From Oscillospiraceae bacterium (GTDB taxonomy: Bacteria; Bacillota_A; Clostridia; Oscillospirales; WRJC01), in contig WQXD01000127.1 of assembly GCA_009785015.1 (NCBI GenBank), positions 1 to 9,585 on the forward strand: 9,585 nt of DNA, in the 5' to 3' direction. Made by a program: the position numbers and the translations under genes. Of this stretch, positions 1 to 7,178 are shown in pieces. The stretch's first letter is position 1. Each line of letters begins with the position of its first letter. The notes under the pieces were generated by a model. That model made no database searches. It saw only the letters and a list, made by a program, of their open reading frames with translations, and was not told where the DNA came from.

Positions 1-566
1 TCGCCGCCGTCTTTTATCCCGGCGGCCTGCAGGATCTGTATGTCCGGATTTACCGCCTTTATCGCGTTTGTGGTGGCTGTGACATACTCGCGGTCGCTGG
101 TCTGGCCCGTCCCGATCAGCTCGGAGGGTTCCGCCACGATGATGTCGGGCGAAAAATGGGCGATCGCGGCCGCTTCCTCTATCGAATCGGCGCATACGAT
201 GGAAAAAAGCCCGGCTTCGCCCGCGCGCTTTATGGCTTTGCGCAGATTGGATACAGTCATCGGTTTTTCGGCGTGGTTGAGCATCACGCCGACCGCGCCC
301 GCCGCCTTGACCGCTTCGGGGAGCACGCTTCCCAGTCCCCGGCCGACCGGAAGGGGATCCATATGCTGGGCAAATACGAGCAGGCTGGGAGTCTGTTTTG
401 CCAGCATGGATATATCCGTATACTGGGGGGTTATGATGATGCGCACGTCGTACAGAAGCGAAGCCCGCTCGGCGGCTTTGGCCAGGGCGAGCATTTCTTC
501 GCCGTAAAGGTACGCTTTCGGCCCGATTTCAAAAAAAGGCGGCTTTATTTTATTTCCTTTGAGCAT
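1..566 (-). CDS. Triose-phosphate isomerase family protein, archaeal-like type (3' end cut by window edge)
   Basis: Reading the minus strand from the ATG at 566 gives 188 codons open to the window edge, so the C-terminus is missing (family members are roughly 220-260 residues). The sequence resembles the short archaeal-type branch of triose-phosphate isomerase. Visible motifs are GPKAYLYG with candidate catalytic Lys17, MLNHAEKP with candidate His98, and VAEPSELIGTG with candidate Glu146. The canonical N-x-K near the N-terminus is replaced by G-P-K. A GGAG lies 7 bases before the ATG and supports this start. The gene follows the GH38-like gene by 42 bases on the same strand, so they are probably co-transcribed. 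The family interconverts phosphorylated ketoses and aldoses. Because it sits in a catabolic cluster and diverges at the Asn, it may be a specialised sugar-phosphate isomerase rather than the housekeeping glycolytic enzyme. The family call is firm; the substrate is not. Confidence 0.82.
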   Translation of the reverse strand, partial: MLKGNKIKPPFFEIGPKAYLYGEEMLALAKAAERASLLYDVRIIITPQYTDISMLAKQTPSLLVFAQHMDPLPVGRGLGSVLPEAVKAAGAVGVMLNHAEKPMTVSNLRKAIKRAGEAGLFSIVCADSIEEAAAIAHFSPDIIVAEPSELIGTGQTSDREYVTATTNAIKAVNPDIQILQAAGIKDGG

Positions 567-585
567 AAATTACTCCGTTTCATAA

Positions 586-617
586 TTTTTATCAATTTTT
601 ATCAATCATCAATCATC
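586..617. repeat. Short tandem repeats at the GH38-like stop codon and isomerase leader
   Basis: On the plus strand a 10-base unit, TTTTTATCAA, is repeated twice in tandem (586-605). It runs into a 7-base unit, ATCAATC, repeated twice (601-614) plus a partial third copy. The tract covers the stop codon of the GH38-like gene (609-611) and most of the 42-base gap before the isomerase ribosome binding site. It is low-complexity AT-rich sequence, and no function is evident. Confidence 0.6.
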
Positions 618-3227
618 ACTCTCGAGTTCGAGGGTGATGATTTTGTACGGCAGAAATTCCGCATACGCTTCCCCTTTCGCTTTATCGAAGCCCGAATTCA
701 GGTCCGAAAGCCCGTTTCCCTCAAAATCCACCGCGCGGACTGATTTCGTGTTTGCGGGAAGGCGGATGCGGCAGTTTGTTTTTTTGCCCTCGCATTCAAA
801 AAACCTGAGTATCGTTTTGCCGTTTGAATTATATGCCGCCGTATTTATGATGTTGTCCCTGTCTGATTCAAAAAGACAGCCGCATTCTGCCGCTCCCTCT
901 TTGCCGGCGTTGTATTTCAGCTGCGCAAGGGCGGGGAACGCCTTGTTTTTTTGGTACTTGAAAATATCCGCGAACCGGTCCGCGCCCTCGCGGAAAATCA
1001 AAGAAAAACGGTAATCGTTTATGCCGGTTCCGTCCGTCTCCTCCGGCATTTTTCCCACCCAGCGATCCGTTCTCGTGAGGCGCGGCAGACAGCGGTTCAA
1101 AACGAGCCGCATTTCCTCTTTTTCGCATATGTACACATAGTACACCGAACAGTCCTGCGACACCAGCGCCACGGGCGTTTTCTGCGCTGTAAACGCGCAC
1201 CAGTTTCGCGCGTATACCTGGCCGCCCAGCGCCAATTCCGCGTCGGCGGGCAAATGCTCGAAAAATTCCCGTTTTTCGACGCCGAAGGGTATATCTGCGT
1301 AAATTTCGGTATCGGCGTCCGCCCTTGCCGAAAATACGAGCATGCCTTCGACGGCCTCTTCGAAATCTGTCCGGACCGCGATATCCAAGCCCGCGCTGTT
1401 TTTTTCCGCGCTGTATCTGATGCGGGCCTTTTGGCCGGCTATCGTTCCCGAGACTTCATATGTGTGCCTGACGGGGCCGTTTTCCAATATCTTATAGCTT
1501 TCAGGGACAAAATCATGGGTTTTGATTTCGGAATGATTTGTGAGCCATGAGCTCTCGGGCGGATATTCGATGAATTTCAATCCGGGGACGGGATACTCGA
1601 CCGATTTTCCGGTTTTTTGATTGTTTAGTTTGAGGAGGTTTCCCCTGTAAAAAACCGCTTCAAGGCTGCCGTTGGAAAAACATACTTCATCTTTGCAGTC
1701 CTTCGGGTAATTCGCGGGGAGCAAATCGATAAAACCGCGCTCGGACGGCGGTTTTTCCGCTTTGCCCTTTTCGGCGATCCTGAGGCTTGTATATCCGAAA
1801 GCGGGCACGTCCGCCACAACCAAAATGTCCGCGCTTATATGCTCGGCCCCTTCCCCCAAGGCATAGCCGTCCTGGCAATCCAGAATCTGATATTCCAGCT
1901 TGTTTCCCTCGCCGTCGAGCACGTCGAAATCGGCTATTCCGTGCCACGAGGTCACTTCGAGGCTTACCGCCTGCCGTATGTCCCACATATTGGTATTGAT
2001 CGCGACAGCCTGTATTTCAGAATCGCGCCGGACGCTTTTGGTTATATGTTTTTGGGCTTTATCGATGATATATTCCGCTTCCAGCCTTGTCATTTGGGCC
2101 ATGTCATACAATTCCGCGGCGTTTTTTTGCTGTATGTATTCGGTCGCGTGCCCCGTTATCTCGAACAGATTCAGCCACAGGCGCTCTATTTCCGCTTCGG
2201 GATACGCGAATCCGAGGCTTTCGGCGAGCAGGCATATTTTTTCGCACAGCACAATCGCCCGGTCCAGCACGAGCCGCATGCGCCACAGGGATTTGCTTCC
2301 CTTAAAAGGAAAGTTGAAGCTGAGCTCCGCGTGGTCCAAAACCCCTTCGACTGCCGGGAGGGCGGTCTTTGAGAGCGCCTCAAAAACGTCGTTTAGGCTC
2401 GCGTAGCCCATTTTGACTTTCTCGCGCCTGTTCCATTCCCCGATGAACTCATCGATTTTCAGCGGCCTGTCATAATAGTCGCGAAGAGGCAGGCTGTCGT
2501 CGCAGCCGATAAACTGGATCACGGTTTCCACAGGCAGTTTAACATTCACCTTGTCGCTGAGCCAATTATTGAAATATTGTTCTTTTGCTTTTTCCCACTC
2601 TTCATCGAAATCATAGTTCAAAAAATCGTTTAAAACCCACATACTCCCGTAATTGCCTCTCGCAGTCACCACTTCGCTGCCGTCTATGCCCCTCCACACA
2701 AACTGAAAGGGCACGCCCTTGTTTGTGAGTGTGGAGCCCGGCCTCAAAAAATGGTAATATTTGTGCCCGCCGAGCTTCGCGATCTGCGGCATCTGGCTGT
2801 GCCCGCAGGCGGTGTCCGCATTGAAAAGGCACGGGATATCTTCGACGCCGAAACACTGCCGGAAATATTTTTTGCCCGCCGTCATGTTTCTAATGTAGCT
2901 CTCCTCGCCGATGTACGAAGGTCTCGCCAGGCTGTATCCGCCGTTCAGCAAAACGACGCGGCCCTCGCGCGCATACTTTTTAAACTGCTCTGCCTGCTCC
3001 GGGCTGTTTTCGAGAAAAGGGATCAGGCTGTGTACCACGTTGTCTATATGCCACACAAAATCCGGGTTTTTTTGCATTGTCTCCACGACGTCCGAAAAGC
3101 ACTTTATATACCGGGATTTATGCCAGGCCCGCGTGCATACCCAGGCGTAGTCGTGGTGCGAATACGGTATGACACTGATGTTTTTTACAATTTTGCCGTC
3201 GAGCATTTCTTTACTCATTTTTATCAT
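609..3227 (-). CDS. Divergent glycoside hydrolase family 38 (alpha-mannosidase-like) protein
   Basis: An 872-residue protein with GH38 architecture: an N-terminal catalytic (beta/alpha) domain, a helical middle domain and a long beta-rich C-terminal region. SHHDYAW at residues 23-29 matches the GH38 motif SHxDxxW, giving candidate zinc ligands His24 and Asp26. NADTACGHSQMPQI at 136-149 matches the nucleophile region, with Asp138 the likely nucleophile, although there is one more residue between the Asp and the Gly than in the usual DxFGH. The usual HHD zinc-ligand motif of the helical domain is not seen; LFEITGHATEY near 354-364, with His360, lies about where it would be. There is no signal peptide, so it is probably cytoplasmic and acts on imported oligosaccharides or glycosides. 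The ATG at 3227 has AAAGGAAA just upstream, while the next Met (3218) is too far from it. It leads a minus-strand pair with the isomerase-family gene. Family membership is well supported. Mannose specificity is inferred and another alpha-glycoside is possible. Confidence 0.8.
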   Translation of the reverse strand: MIKMSKEMLDGKIVKNISVIPYSHHDYAWVCTRAWHKSRYIKCFSDVVETMQKNPDFVWHIDNVVHSLIPFLENSPEQAEQFKKYAREGRVVLLNGGYSLARPSYIGEESYIRNMTAGKKYFRQCFGVEDIPCLFNADTACGHSQMPQIAKLGGHKYYHFLRPGSTLTNKGVPFQFVWRGIDGSEVVTARGNYGSMWVLNDFLNYDFDEEWEKAKEQYFNNWLSDKVNVKLPVETVIQFIGCDDSLPLRDYYDRPLKIDEFIGEWNRREKVKMGYASLNDVFEALSKTALPAVEGVLDHAELSFNFPFKGSKSLWRMRLVLDRAIVLCEKICLLAESLGFAYPEAEIERLWLNLFEITGHATEYIQQKNAAELYDMAQMTRLEAEYIIDKAQKHITKSVRRDSEIQAVAINTNMWDIRQAVSLEVTSWHGIADFDVLDGEGNKLEYQILDCQDGYALGEGAEHISADILVVADVPAFGYTSLRIAEKGKAEKPPSERGFIDLLPANYPKDCKDEVCFSNGSLEAVFYRGNLLKLNNQKTGKSVEYPVPGLKFIEYPPESSWLTNHSEIKTHDFVPESYKILENGPVRHTYEVSGTIAGQKARIRYSAEKNSAGLDIAVRTDFEEAVEGMLVFSARADADTEIYADIPFGVEKREFFEHLPADAELALGGQVYARNWCAFTAQKTPVALVSQDCSVYYVYICEKEEMRLVLNRCLPRLTRTDRWVGKMPEETDGTGINDYRFSLIFREGADRFADIFKYQKNKAFPALAQLKYNAGKEGAAECGCLFESDRDNIINTAAYNSNGKTILRFFECEGKKTNCRIRLPANTKSVRAVDFEGNGLSDLNSGFDKAKGEAYAEFLPYKIITLELESDD

Positions 3228-3262
3228 TGATTTCCTTTCGCCGAATTTTTTGTCATGCGAAT

Positions 3263-3291
3263 ATTATATCACGGAAAAATATAAATTTCAA
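3263..3291 (-). promoter_or_regulatory. Sigma-A type promoter for the GH38-like gene
   Basis: On the minus strand, TTGAAA (3291-3286) is followed after exactly 17 bases by TATAAT (3268-3263), and TGA directly before the -10 forms an extended -10. The -10 lies 35 bases before the start codon, giving a predicted leader of about 28 bases. A short inverted repeat, TTTCA-N7-TGAAA (3286-3302), overlaps the -35 and could be an operator, but its arms are only 5 bases. Confidence 0.8.
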
Positions 3292-3313
3292 TATCGATGA
3301 AAGAAATATTTTA

Positions 3314-3342
3314 TTCACAAATAGCGGTTATACTTGTATTAC
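3314..3342 (+). promoter_or_regulatory. Probable promoter for the lactonase-SDR operon
   Basis: TTCACA (3314-3319, 5 of 6 against TTGACA) is followed after 17 bases by TATTAC (3337-3342, 4 of 6 against TATAAT). It sits about 45 bases before the preferred lactonase start and lies back to back with the promoter of the GH38-like gene in the same 160-base gap, so one regulator could control both. An overlapping alternative -10, TATACT (3329-3334), has no convincing -35. Confidence 0.5.
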
Positions 3343-3373
3343 AGTGTATTTGACCTGAATTTTAAAGATTACG

Positions 3374-3383
3374 GGAAGGTGGG
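3374..3383 (+). promoter_or_regulatory. Ribosome binding site fixing the lactonase start at 3388
   Basis: GGAAGGTGGG ends 4 bases before the ATG at 3388. The open frame extends 18 codons further upstream to a possible start at 3334, but that would begin inside the predicted promoter and has no ribosome binding site. The family N-terminus (YKIFIGTYS) also begins just after the ATG at 3388. Confidence 0.7.
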
Positions 3384-3387
3384 TTTC

Positions 3388-4428
3388 ATGGCAAAATACA
3401 AGATTTTTATAGGCACATACTCAAAAGGCCCGGAAGGCGGCCTGCTGTACGGCATATTTGACTCGGAAACCGGCGAGCTTTGCGTAAAGGACAAATTGGA
3501 TATCGAAAATCCGGCGTATATGCAGATAAGCCCGCAAAACGGCGATGTTTTGTACGGAGTTTCGGAGACTATGAATTTCGGCGCGGAGGAGGGCGGGGCG
3601 CTTTTTTCCGTGGACATATCCGACCCGGCGCGCATACGCCTGATCGACATAAAAGGCACGCGCGGCACGCTTCCGTGCCACCTTTGCGCGAGGGGCGGTT
3701 TTGTATTTACCGCAAATTACGCCGACGGGAGCCTGAGCATCATGGAAAGCGGCGATGACGGGGAGATAAAACCCGTATACCGGGCTTTGCGCCATTTCGG
3801 CAAGGGGCCGAACGCCGCAAGGCAGGAGGGCGCCCATGTCCATTTCGCCTCGATGGACCCGGGCGGCAAATATCTCGCAGTGTGCGACTTAGGTCTGGAC
3901 AAGGTCTTTTTATACCCCTACTTTTCTTCCTTGGGCATTTCGGCAGCCGCGAAAATCACGAACTGCCCCCCGGGGTCCGGCCCGCGGCACTTGGCCTTTT
4001 CGGCGGATGGGGGATACATGTATGTGTTGACCGAGCTTGCCGGCACCGTTCTGGTATACAGCTACAACAACGGGGATACCGAGTTTTTGCAGGAGATTTC
4101 CTGCCTGCCGCCGGGCAAAACGGACAGCACGGCAGCAGCGGTTCATATCTCCCCCGACGGAAAGTCGCTTGCCGCTTCAAACCGCGGGGCGGACAGCTTG
4201 GCCCTGTTCGACATAAAAGAAAACGGCGCGCTTTCTCTTTCGCGCCATATCGAAAACCAGGACGAACCCCGGGATTTCAATTTTTCGCCCGACGGGAAAT
4301 GGTTGGTTTCAGCTCACCAGCACGGGGACAAAGCCGAGATCTTCAAGATAGAAAACGGCAGCTTTATAAAAACGGGCCAGATAAGCGCGCCGAGCCCCGT
4401 ATGCGTTTTGTTCGGGGCCGAAATATGA
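3388..4428 (+). CDS. Lactonase family protein, 6-phosphogluconolactonase (Pgl/YbhE) type beta-propeller
   Basis: A 346-residue protein of the 7-bladed beta-propeller lactonase family, at normal family length (about 330-380). Diagnostic stretches are the N-terminal strand YKIFIGTYS (4-12), GPRHLAF (198-204), VHISPDG (252-258) with SNRG (264-267), and EPRDFNFSPDG (293-303). Repeated SPDG/SADG turns mark successive blades. No signal peptide is visible, so it is cytoplasmic. Characterised members hydrolyse 6-phosphogluconolactone; others open aldonolactones such as gluconolactone or galactonolactone. The stop codon overlaps the start of the SDR gene (ATGA), which implies translational coupling. 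An SDR that makes a lactone followed by a lactonase is a standard pairing in oxidative sugar pathways, so an unphosphorylated aldonolactone from the neighbouring SDR is a reasonable substrate guess. The family call is secure; the substrate is inferred. Confidence 0.9.
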   Translation: MAKYKIFIGTYSKGPEGGLLYGIFDSETGELCVKDKLDIENPAYMQISPQNGDVLYGVSETMNFGAEEGGALFSVDISDPARIRLIDIKGTRGTLPCHLCARGGFVFTANYADGSLSIMESGDDGEIKPVYRALRHFGKGPNAARQEGAHVHFASMDPGGKYLAVCDLGLDKVFLYPYFSSLGISAAAKITNCPPGSGPRHLAFSADGGYMYVLTELAGTVLVYSYNNGDTEFLQEISCLPPGKTDSTAAAVHISPDGKSLAASNRGADSLALFDIKENGALSLSRHIENQDEPRDFNFSPDGKWLVSAHQHGDKAEIFKIENGSFIKTGQISAPSPVCVLFGAEI

Positions 4429-5258
4429 AATGCGCCATGGTGACCGGCGGGAGCCGGCATATAGGCAGGGGGATTGCGGCGGCGCTGGCAAAGAGAGGCT
4501 TCGACATAGCGCTCACATACGCCACGAGCCCCGAAGGGGCAAATGAAACCAAAGCGCAGGTCGAGGCGCTCGGAAGACGCTGTTTTGTATATGAGGCGCA
4601 CTTGGAGGCGCCGGAGGCCCCCGAGGCGGCGGTGAATCGGGCGAGGGCCGATTTGGGGCGGCTCGACGTGATGGTTTGCAATGCGGGAAAGGACGCGCGC
4701 CACAGCGTGCTCACCGTCACCGCCGAAGACCTGGATTACCTGTACGAAAACAATATACGCAATTATTTTCTGTGCGCTGGCGCGGCGGCGAGAGTGATGG
4801 TAAAGGACAAAACCGCGGGAAGCATAATCATGATAACTTCGGTCAGGGCGAATCTGGCCCATCCCGACGATTTCTATTACGGCGGGCTGAAAGCCGCCAT
4901 GGAGAGGGCCTGCAAATCGATGGCCCTGGACCTCTGCGCGTATGATATACGCGTGAATTGTATCGCCCCGGGGGCGATTTGGAAACCCGATAAAGAGGGC
5001 AATTATCCCGAGACGCCTTTTTTAAGGGAATCGATACCGCTCCACCGGACGGGATATATTGAGGACATAGGGGAAGCCGCCGCCTTTTTGGCGGGGGAGG
5101 GAGCGGCGTATATCACCGGGACAACCCTGCTCGTCGACGGCGGGCTCTCGCTTCCCGGGCTCTGGGAGCAACACGGCGCGATCCCCTGGGATTCCCCGCA
5201 CAGACGGCAGAAAACCCGTGAAAAAGCCATGGAAATGTTAGAGCGGCCGGGAATTTGA
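4425..5258 (+). CDS. Classical short-chain dehydrogenase/reductase, possible aldose dehydrogenase
   Basis: A 277-residue classical SDR. The Rossmann motif TGGSRHIG is at 7-14 and NAG at 86-88. The catalytic Ser139 (ITSVR) and Tyr152-GGL-Lys156 have the standard 13-residue Ser-Tyr spacing. RVNCIAPGAI and the C-terminal TGTTLLVDGG follow. No acidic residue follows the second strand (TYATSPEG) and Arg11 lies in the glycine loop, which favours NADP over NAD; this is inferred. A tail of about 30 residues beyond the usual VDGG end is charged and slightly longer than typical. The ATG at 4425 overlaps the lactonase stop as ATGA. An in-frame extension of 181 codons upstream exists but only shadows the lactonase gene. 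SDRs of this group include glucose 1-dehydrogenases and 3-ketoacyl-ACP reductase-like enzymes. Pairing with a lactonase and a mannonate-dehydratase-like gene suggests oxidation of an aldose such as mannose to its lactone. Confidence 0.88.
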   Translation: MKCAMVTGGSRHIGRGIAAALAKRGFDIALTYATSPEGANETKAQVEALGRRCFVYEAHLEAPEAPEAAVNRARADLGRLDVMVCNAGKDARHSVLTVTAEDLDYLYENNIRNYFLCAGAAARVMVKDKTAGSIIMITSVRANLAHPDDFYYGGLKAAMERACKSMALDLCAYDIRVNCIAPGAIWKPDKEGNYPETPFLRESIPLHRTGYIEDIGEAAAFLAGEGAAYITGTTLLVDGGLSLPGLWEQHGAIPWDSPHRRQKTREKAMEMLERPGI

Positions 5259-7091
5259 TTCTTCGATGGCGCGCCGAAACTGCGTTTCGTACAGCTCTTT
5301 GTACACCCCGTTGTTAGATAGAAGCTCTGCGTGTTTTCCGCGTTCGGCTATTTCGCCTTTACTCAATACGATTATCTCGTCCGCCGCCATCACGGTCGAG
5401 AGCCTGTGGGCTATGACCACGCTTGTGCGGTCTTTCAGCAGGGGCTCGACTGCCTGCTGTATGAGGCTCTCAGATATCGAATCGAGCGAGCTCGTCGCCT
5501 CGTCGAGAATCAGTATTCCGGGATCTTTTAAAATGGCCCTGGCAATCGACAGGCGCTGCTTTTCCCCGCCTGAAAGTTTAAGGCCCCTGTTTCCGACGAT
5601 GGTTTCGTATTTTTCCGGCAGGGAATCTATGAAATCGTGTATGTTCGCTTTTTTGCAGGCGCCGGTGAGCGCTTCTTCGGAGGCTTGTTCGTTCGCGTAG
5701 AGAAGGTTCTCGCTTATTGTGCCGTTGAACAGATAAGTGTCCTGCGTGACAATTCCGATGTGTCTGCGCAGCGAAAACATGTCTGCGTCCCGCACGTCGA
5801 TTCCGTCGATTTTCACGCGTCCGTTTACCGCGTCGTATAATCTGGGGATCAGGTTGGTCAGCGTCGATTTGCCCGCTCCGGAAGGCCCGACCACCGCGAC
5901 GCTGGAGCCTTGCGGGACTTTGAAGGAGATATTTTTTAAAATGGGCAGATCTTCCGAGTAATGAAAATCGACGTTTTCAAATTCTATGTCCCCGGAAACG
6001 GAATCCATGACGGCGGCGCCGGGTTTGTTTTTCACTTCGTGCGGCATGTCAAAATAATCGAAGACCCTTTTGCAGTAGGCCATAGAGCGGGTTATATCCA
6101 CCTGCATGTTGAAAAGCGAGTTTACGGGGCCGTACAATCTGTTTATGAGGGTGACCATGACGGTGATGTCGCCGACGGTGAGTTTTGAATTTCCGTATTT
6201 GAACATCAGTATGCCGGCTGTCAGGTATATGAGCATGGGGCCCATATTCGTAAACACGCCTATAGTCATCCGAAACCATCTGCCCACTATATTTTCCTTT
6301 ATATGCAGCTGCGTTATCTCGCCGTTGACTTTTTTGTACCTGTCGTATTCGGTATCTTCCTTTGTGAAAATCTTCACCAAAAGCGAGCCGCTCACACTCA
6401 GGTTTTCGCTTAAGATCTGGTTTATTTCGTCGTTTTTCTTTTGGGTCTCGGTGGCGAACTCGAATCTTTTCTTTCCCACTTTTTTTGTGGGCAGTATGAA
6501 CAGGGGCACCAAGACGATCCCGATCGTCGCCAAAATCCAGTTTTTCGAATACAGGGCGAAAATCGTGGTCACAAGCGTTATGACCTGGCTGTATATGCTC
6601 GTGGGGACGCCGCTTACCGCGCCCTGCACCCCTCCTATATCGCCCGTCATTCGGGTTATGATATCGCCCTGTTTTTCCGTGGTGTAGAATTTATGCGACA
6701 TAAATTCGAGGTGCCTGTACATCTGGTTCCTCAGGTCAAACCCTATATGCGCCGAAACCCACGTGCTCACATAGCTTTCCAGCACCCCGATCAGGTTTGA
6801 GGTGATAAATACCGAAAAAGAGAGTATGATCAGCTGCCAAAGCGCGGTGAAATTGCCGCCGTTAAAGCCGTCGTCGATGATTTTTCCCGTTATTATGGGC
6901 GGAAGCAATCCCAAAACGGCCGATATGGTTATAGTCAGAAGTATCGCCAGCTGCTGTTTCCAGTATGGCCGAAGGTATCCGAACGCGCGGAAAATGAGCT
7001 CCTTGGTTATCTTGGGCATCTTCGACTTTTCTTCTTCGGACATCCCCCTGTACCGAAATCCCCAGCCGCCCCCGCCGCCTCCGAAATGCAT
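5238..7091 (-). CDS. ABC transporter, fused permease and ATP-binding protein (exporter half-transporter)
   Basis: A 617-residue type IV ABC exporter. An N-terminal glycine-rich leader (six consecutive Gly, residues 4-9) precedes a six-helix transmembrane domain (about 45-330) and a nucleotide-binding domain. The ATPase motifs are complete: Walker A GPSGAGKST (402-410), Q-loop Gln450 in VTQDTYLF, signature LSGGEKQR (506-513), Walker B ILILDE with Asp530 and Glu531, and H-loop His562. It should work as a homodimer or a heterodimer exporting lipids, peptides or drugs across the membrane; the cargo cannot be read from the sequence. A G-rich AGGGGGCC lies just before the ATG at 7091. No partner half-transporter is adjacent, and with both catalytic sites intact a homodimer is plausible. 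Its last seven codons overlap the 3' end of the SDR gene tail to tail. No functional link to the sugar genes is evident. Confidence 0.95.
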   Translation of the reverse strand: MHFGGGGGGWGFRYRGMSEEEKSKMPKITKELIFRAFGYLRPYWKQQLAILLTITISAVLGLLPPIITGKIIDDGFNGGNFTALWQLIILSFSVFITSNLIGVLESYVSTWVSAHIGFDLRNQMYRHLEFMSHKFYTTEKQGDIITRMTGDIGGVQGAVSGVPTSIYSQVITLVTTIFALYSKNWILATIGIVLVPLFILPTKKVGKKRFEFATETQKKNDEINQILSENLSVSGSLLVKIFTKEDTEYDRYKKVNGEITQLHIKENIVGRWFRMTIGVFTNMGPMLIYLTAGILMFKYGNSKLTVGDITVMVTLINRLYGPVNSLFNMQVDITRSMAYCKRVFDYFDMPHEVKNKPGAAVMDSVSGDIEFENVDFHYSEDLPILKNISFKVPQGSSVAVVGPSGAGKSTLTNLIPRLYDAVNGRVKIDGIDVRDADMFSLRRHIGIVTQDTYLFNGTISENLLYANEQASEEALTGACKKANIHDFIDSLPEKYETIVGNRGLKLSGGEKQRLSIARAILKDPGILILDEATSSLDSISESLIQQAVEPLLKDRTSVVIAHRLSTVMAADEIIVLSKGEIAERGKHAELLSNNGVYKELYETQFRRAIEESNSRPL

Positions 7092-7178
7092 ATGACAGGC
7101 CCCCTTTTTTTCAAAATATATAATCGTATATAAACGCCGCGTTAATTTTTAATTTTATTATTGGAGGTTTCAGAAAAA
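7092..7178. promoter_or_regulatory. AT-rich divergent intergenic region between ABC exporter and TIM-barrel gene
   Basis: This 87-base gap separates two divergent starts and must hold promoters for both. Several -10-like runs are present (TATAAT at 7119-7124 and TATAAA at 7129-7134 on the plus strand), but no -35 at a good distance could be matched. On the minus strand TTAACG, 17 bases, then TATATA is a weak candidate. Individual promoters are therefore not called. Confidence 0.35.
7163..7167 (+). promoter_or_regulatory. Ribosome binding site fixing the start at 7179
   Basis: A perfect GGAGG lies 11 bases before the ATG at 7179. A possible TTG start at 7161 would place this site inside the gene and has no site of its own, so the ATG at 7179 is preferred. 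Confidence 0.75.

Noticed and set aside
156..743. 195-codon plus-strand frame near the left edge.
   Set aside because: It spans the isomerase gene, the gap and the end of the GH38-like gene in antisense. The minus-strand frame carries clear TIM-family motifs and a GGAG before its start.
1839..2372. Plus-strand open frames opposite the GH38-like gene.
   Set aside because: They lie entirely within a clear GH38 coding region, have no start signals, and their composition fits antisense of a GC-biased gene.
3882..4424. In-frame upstream extension of the SDR reading frame by 181 codons.
   Set aside because: It overlaps the lactonase gene in another frame, has an Arg/Gly/Pro-rich composition typical of shadow frames, and the SDR Rossmann motif starts right after the ATG at 4425.
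7068..7091. Glycine run at the N-terminus of the ABC exporter as a novel domain or sequence error.
   Set aside because: Glycine-rich leaders of this kind are common in Clostridia-type ABC exporters, and the frame is intact through to the transmembrane domain.
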